Origin: Variovorax gracilis
GTDB lineage: Bacteria > Pseudomonadota > Gammaproteobacteria > Burkholderiales > Burkholderiaceae_C
NCBI RefSeq assembly: GCF_030317115.1
Contig: NZ_JASZYF010000004.1
Span: forward strand, 186,001 to 250,000
Reading direction: 5' to 3'
Length of the DNA: 64,000 nt
The notes beneath the pieces were generated by a model, which did not search any database, had not been told where the DNA came from, and saw only the letters and a list, made by a program, of their open reading frames with translations. Positions 63,176 to 64,000 of the stretch are shown piece after piece. Both the position numbers and the translations under genes were made by a program. Position 1 is the stretch's first letter; each line of letters begins with the position of its first letter.

Positions 63176-63547
63176 ATGTGCGAAGTTTTCATCAGCGCCG
63201 ATCCCCAGAGCTACGACAGCCGCACGCGCTCGGTCCGGCTGCACGGCGTCGTCACCAGCATCCGGCTCGAAAACCTCTTCTGGCAGGTGCTGGAGGAAAT
63301 CGCGGCGCGCGACGACATGGGTGTCGTGCAACTGATCGAGAAGCTCTACGATGAACTGGTTGCGGCGCGAGGAGAGGTCGGCAACTTCTCTTCGTTCCTG
63401 CGAGTCAGCGCGCTGCGTTACGAAGCCATGGTCGCGCAGGGGCGCATCCCGAACGACACCTCGGTGGCGATCCGGTCGCTCGACGCCAAGGCCGTGCTGC
63501 ACGGCATGCCGCGGGGTTGGTCACAGCCCTCCGCGTTGAGCAGCTAG
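63176..63547 (+). CDS. Ribbon-helix-helix domain protein
   Basis: 123 residues. Residues ~18-80 form an RHH_4-like DNA-binding unit: RTRSVRLHGVVTSIRLENLFWQVLEEIAAR gives the beta strand and helices, followed by MGVVQLIEKLYDELVA and FSSFLRVSALRYEAMV. Such proteins are common in Alphaproteobacteria and Betaproteobacteria and are often mis-named as aryl-sulfate sulfotransferase. It is likely a small regulator. It converges on the CHAD gene with a four-base overlap of the ends. Confidence 0.82.
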   Translation: MCEVFISADPQSYDSRTRSVRLHGVVTSIRLENLFWQVLEEIAARDDMGVVQLIEKLYDELVAARGEVGNFSSFLRVSALRYEAMVAQGRIPNDTSVAIRSLDAKAVLHGMPRGWSQPSALSS

Positions 63548-64000
63548 GGCTTCTTCCAGAAGGGCCGCGCGTCGGCGATCCTGTCGAGCGCCTTGCGGCA
63601 TTCGACCGCATCGGCGGGTTGCCGCGCGCTGAGCCAGCCGACGGCGAACCATGCGCGCCCGTCGTGGGCGGCATGCTCCCGATAGGCCGCGATCGCCACG
63701 GCGTCGTCGTTGTGCTTGCCGAGCGCGTCCTGGGCGGGCTCCAGTTCCTTCAGATAGCGCCTTGCTTCGCGCCGCGCGAACAGCGGCGCGACGAACTCGC
63801 CGAGGTAGCGCAGGCGCTTGAGGCGCTTGCGCACACGGTGCTGGGCGGCGGGCTCCAGCGCTTCGAAGCGCCGGCCGTCGCGCAGCACCTGGCGATGCAG
63901 CTTCGCCAGCCGCTCCCGCAGCAGCTTGCGGGCGGGCGGCGCTTCTGCCGAGGCAGCTTCCGTGGCGTCGGTGGGCAGCGAGGCCGTGACCAGATCCATC
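63544..64000 (-). CDS. CHAD domain protein (partial, start beyond the window)
   Basis: Visible part of about 151 codons ends at 63544. LRERLAKLHRQVLRDGRRFEAL, QHRVRKRLKRLRYLGEFVAPLF and EPAQDALGKHNDDAVAIAAY are the basic helices of the CHAD domain, which binds inorganic polyphosphate. The methionine at 63999 is probably internal, since CHAD proteins usually carry an N-terminal half (CYTH or a first CHAD repeat) that is missing here. No polyphosphate gene is nearby. The end overlaps the RHH gene by four bases. Confidence 0.85.
   Translation of the reverse strand, partial: MDLVTASLPTDATEAASAEAPPARKLLRERLAKLHRQVLRDGRRFEALEPAAQHRVRKRLKRLRYLGEFVAPLFARREARRYLKELEPAQDALGKHNDDAVAIAAYREHAAHDGRAWFAVGWLSARQPADAVECRKALDRIADARPFWKKP

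Overview
The window is high-GC DNA (roughly two thirds G+C by eye) read at very high coding density on both strands. Several signs point to a soil or plant-associated betaproteobacterium of the Burkholderiales, most likely Comamonadaceae and Variovorax-like: two Bug-type tripartite tricarboxylate receptors without partners, a non-phosphorylative L-arabinose gene set, GTG/TTG starts, and short GC-rich intergenic repeats placed just after stop codons. The genus is an inference. I see no rRNA, tRNA, CRISPR array, transposase or phage gene, and no gene-free stretch longer than about 300 bases.

Layout. 0-4 kb: tail of an unidentified gene, two Bug receptors, a metallo-beta-lactamase-fold hydrolase and a 6PGDH-like dehydrogenase. 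4-7.2 kb: an arsenic operon on the minus strand (arsR-acr3-arsC-arsH) with a clear ArsR operator. 7.3-16.3 kb: nucleoside deaminase, unknown membrane protein, overlapping serC-serA, class I aldolase, a TonB-like lipoprotein, an AI-2E family permease and a TPR/beta-barrel outer membrane protein. 16.5-19.2 kb: arcD-arcA without arcB or arcC. 19.3-31.2 kb: one tightly coupled transcription unit that begins with an RND adaptor and permease, continues with an unknown membrane protein and seven Mrp/Mbh-type cation antiporter subunits, and ends with the NodT-type outer membrane channel. 31.2-37.2 kb: an unknown gene behind a sigma-28-like promoter, an aldehyde dehydrogenase, a tannase/feruloyl esterase-like lipoprotein and small exported proteins.

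37.4-45 kb is an envelope island. A five-gene plus-strand operon (beta-barrel, surface antigen, HdeD-like membrane protein, glycine-zipper lipoprotein, patatin lipoprotein) converges on a minus-strand pair (a second barrel and a formylglycine-generating-enzyme homologue). A histidine kinase and FixJ-type response regulator lie next to the pair. A tandem DNA motif with 22-bp spacing stands upstream of both operons and of the response regulator, so the island looks like one small regulon.

47-62.4 kb is a sugar-acid catabolic locus: lactonase, GbpR-like LysR regulator, ketoglutarate-semialdehyde dehydrogenase, two interleaved sugar ABC importers (YtfQ/R/T-YjfF type with a ChvE-GguAB type inside it), an arabonate-type dehydratase and a 2-keto-3-deoxyarabonate dehydratase. 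Together these cover L-arabinose uptake and conversion to 2-oxoglutarate, except the first dehydrogenase. The window ends with a DJ-1/PfpI protein, a ribbon-helix-helix protein and part of a CHAD-domain protein.
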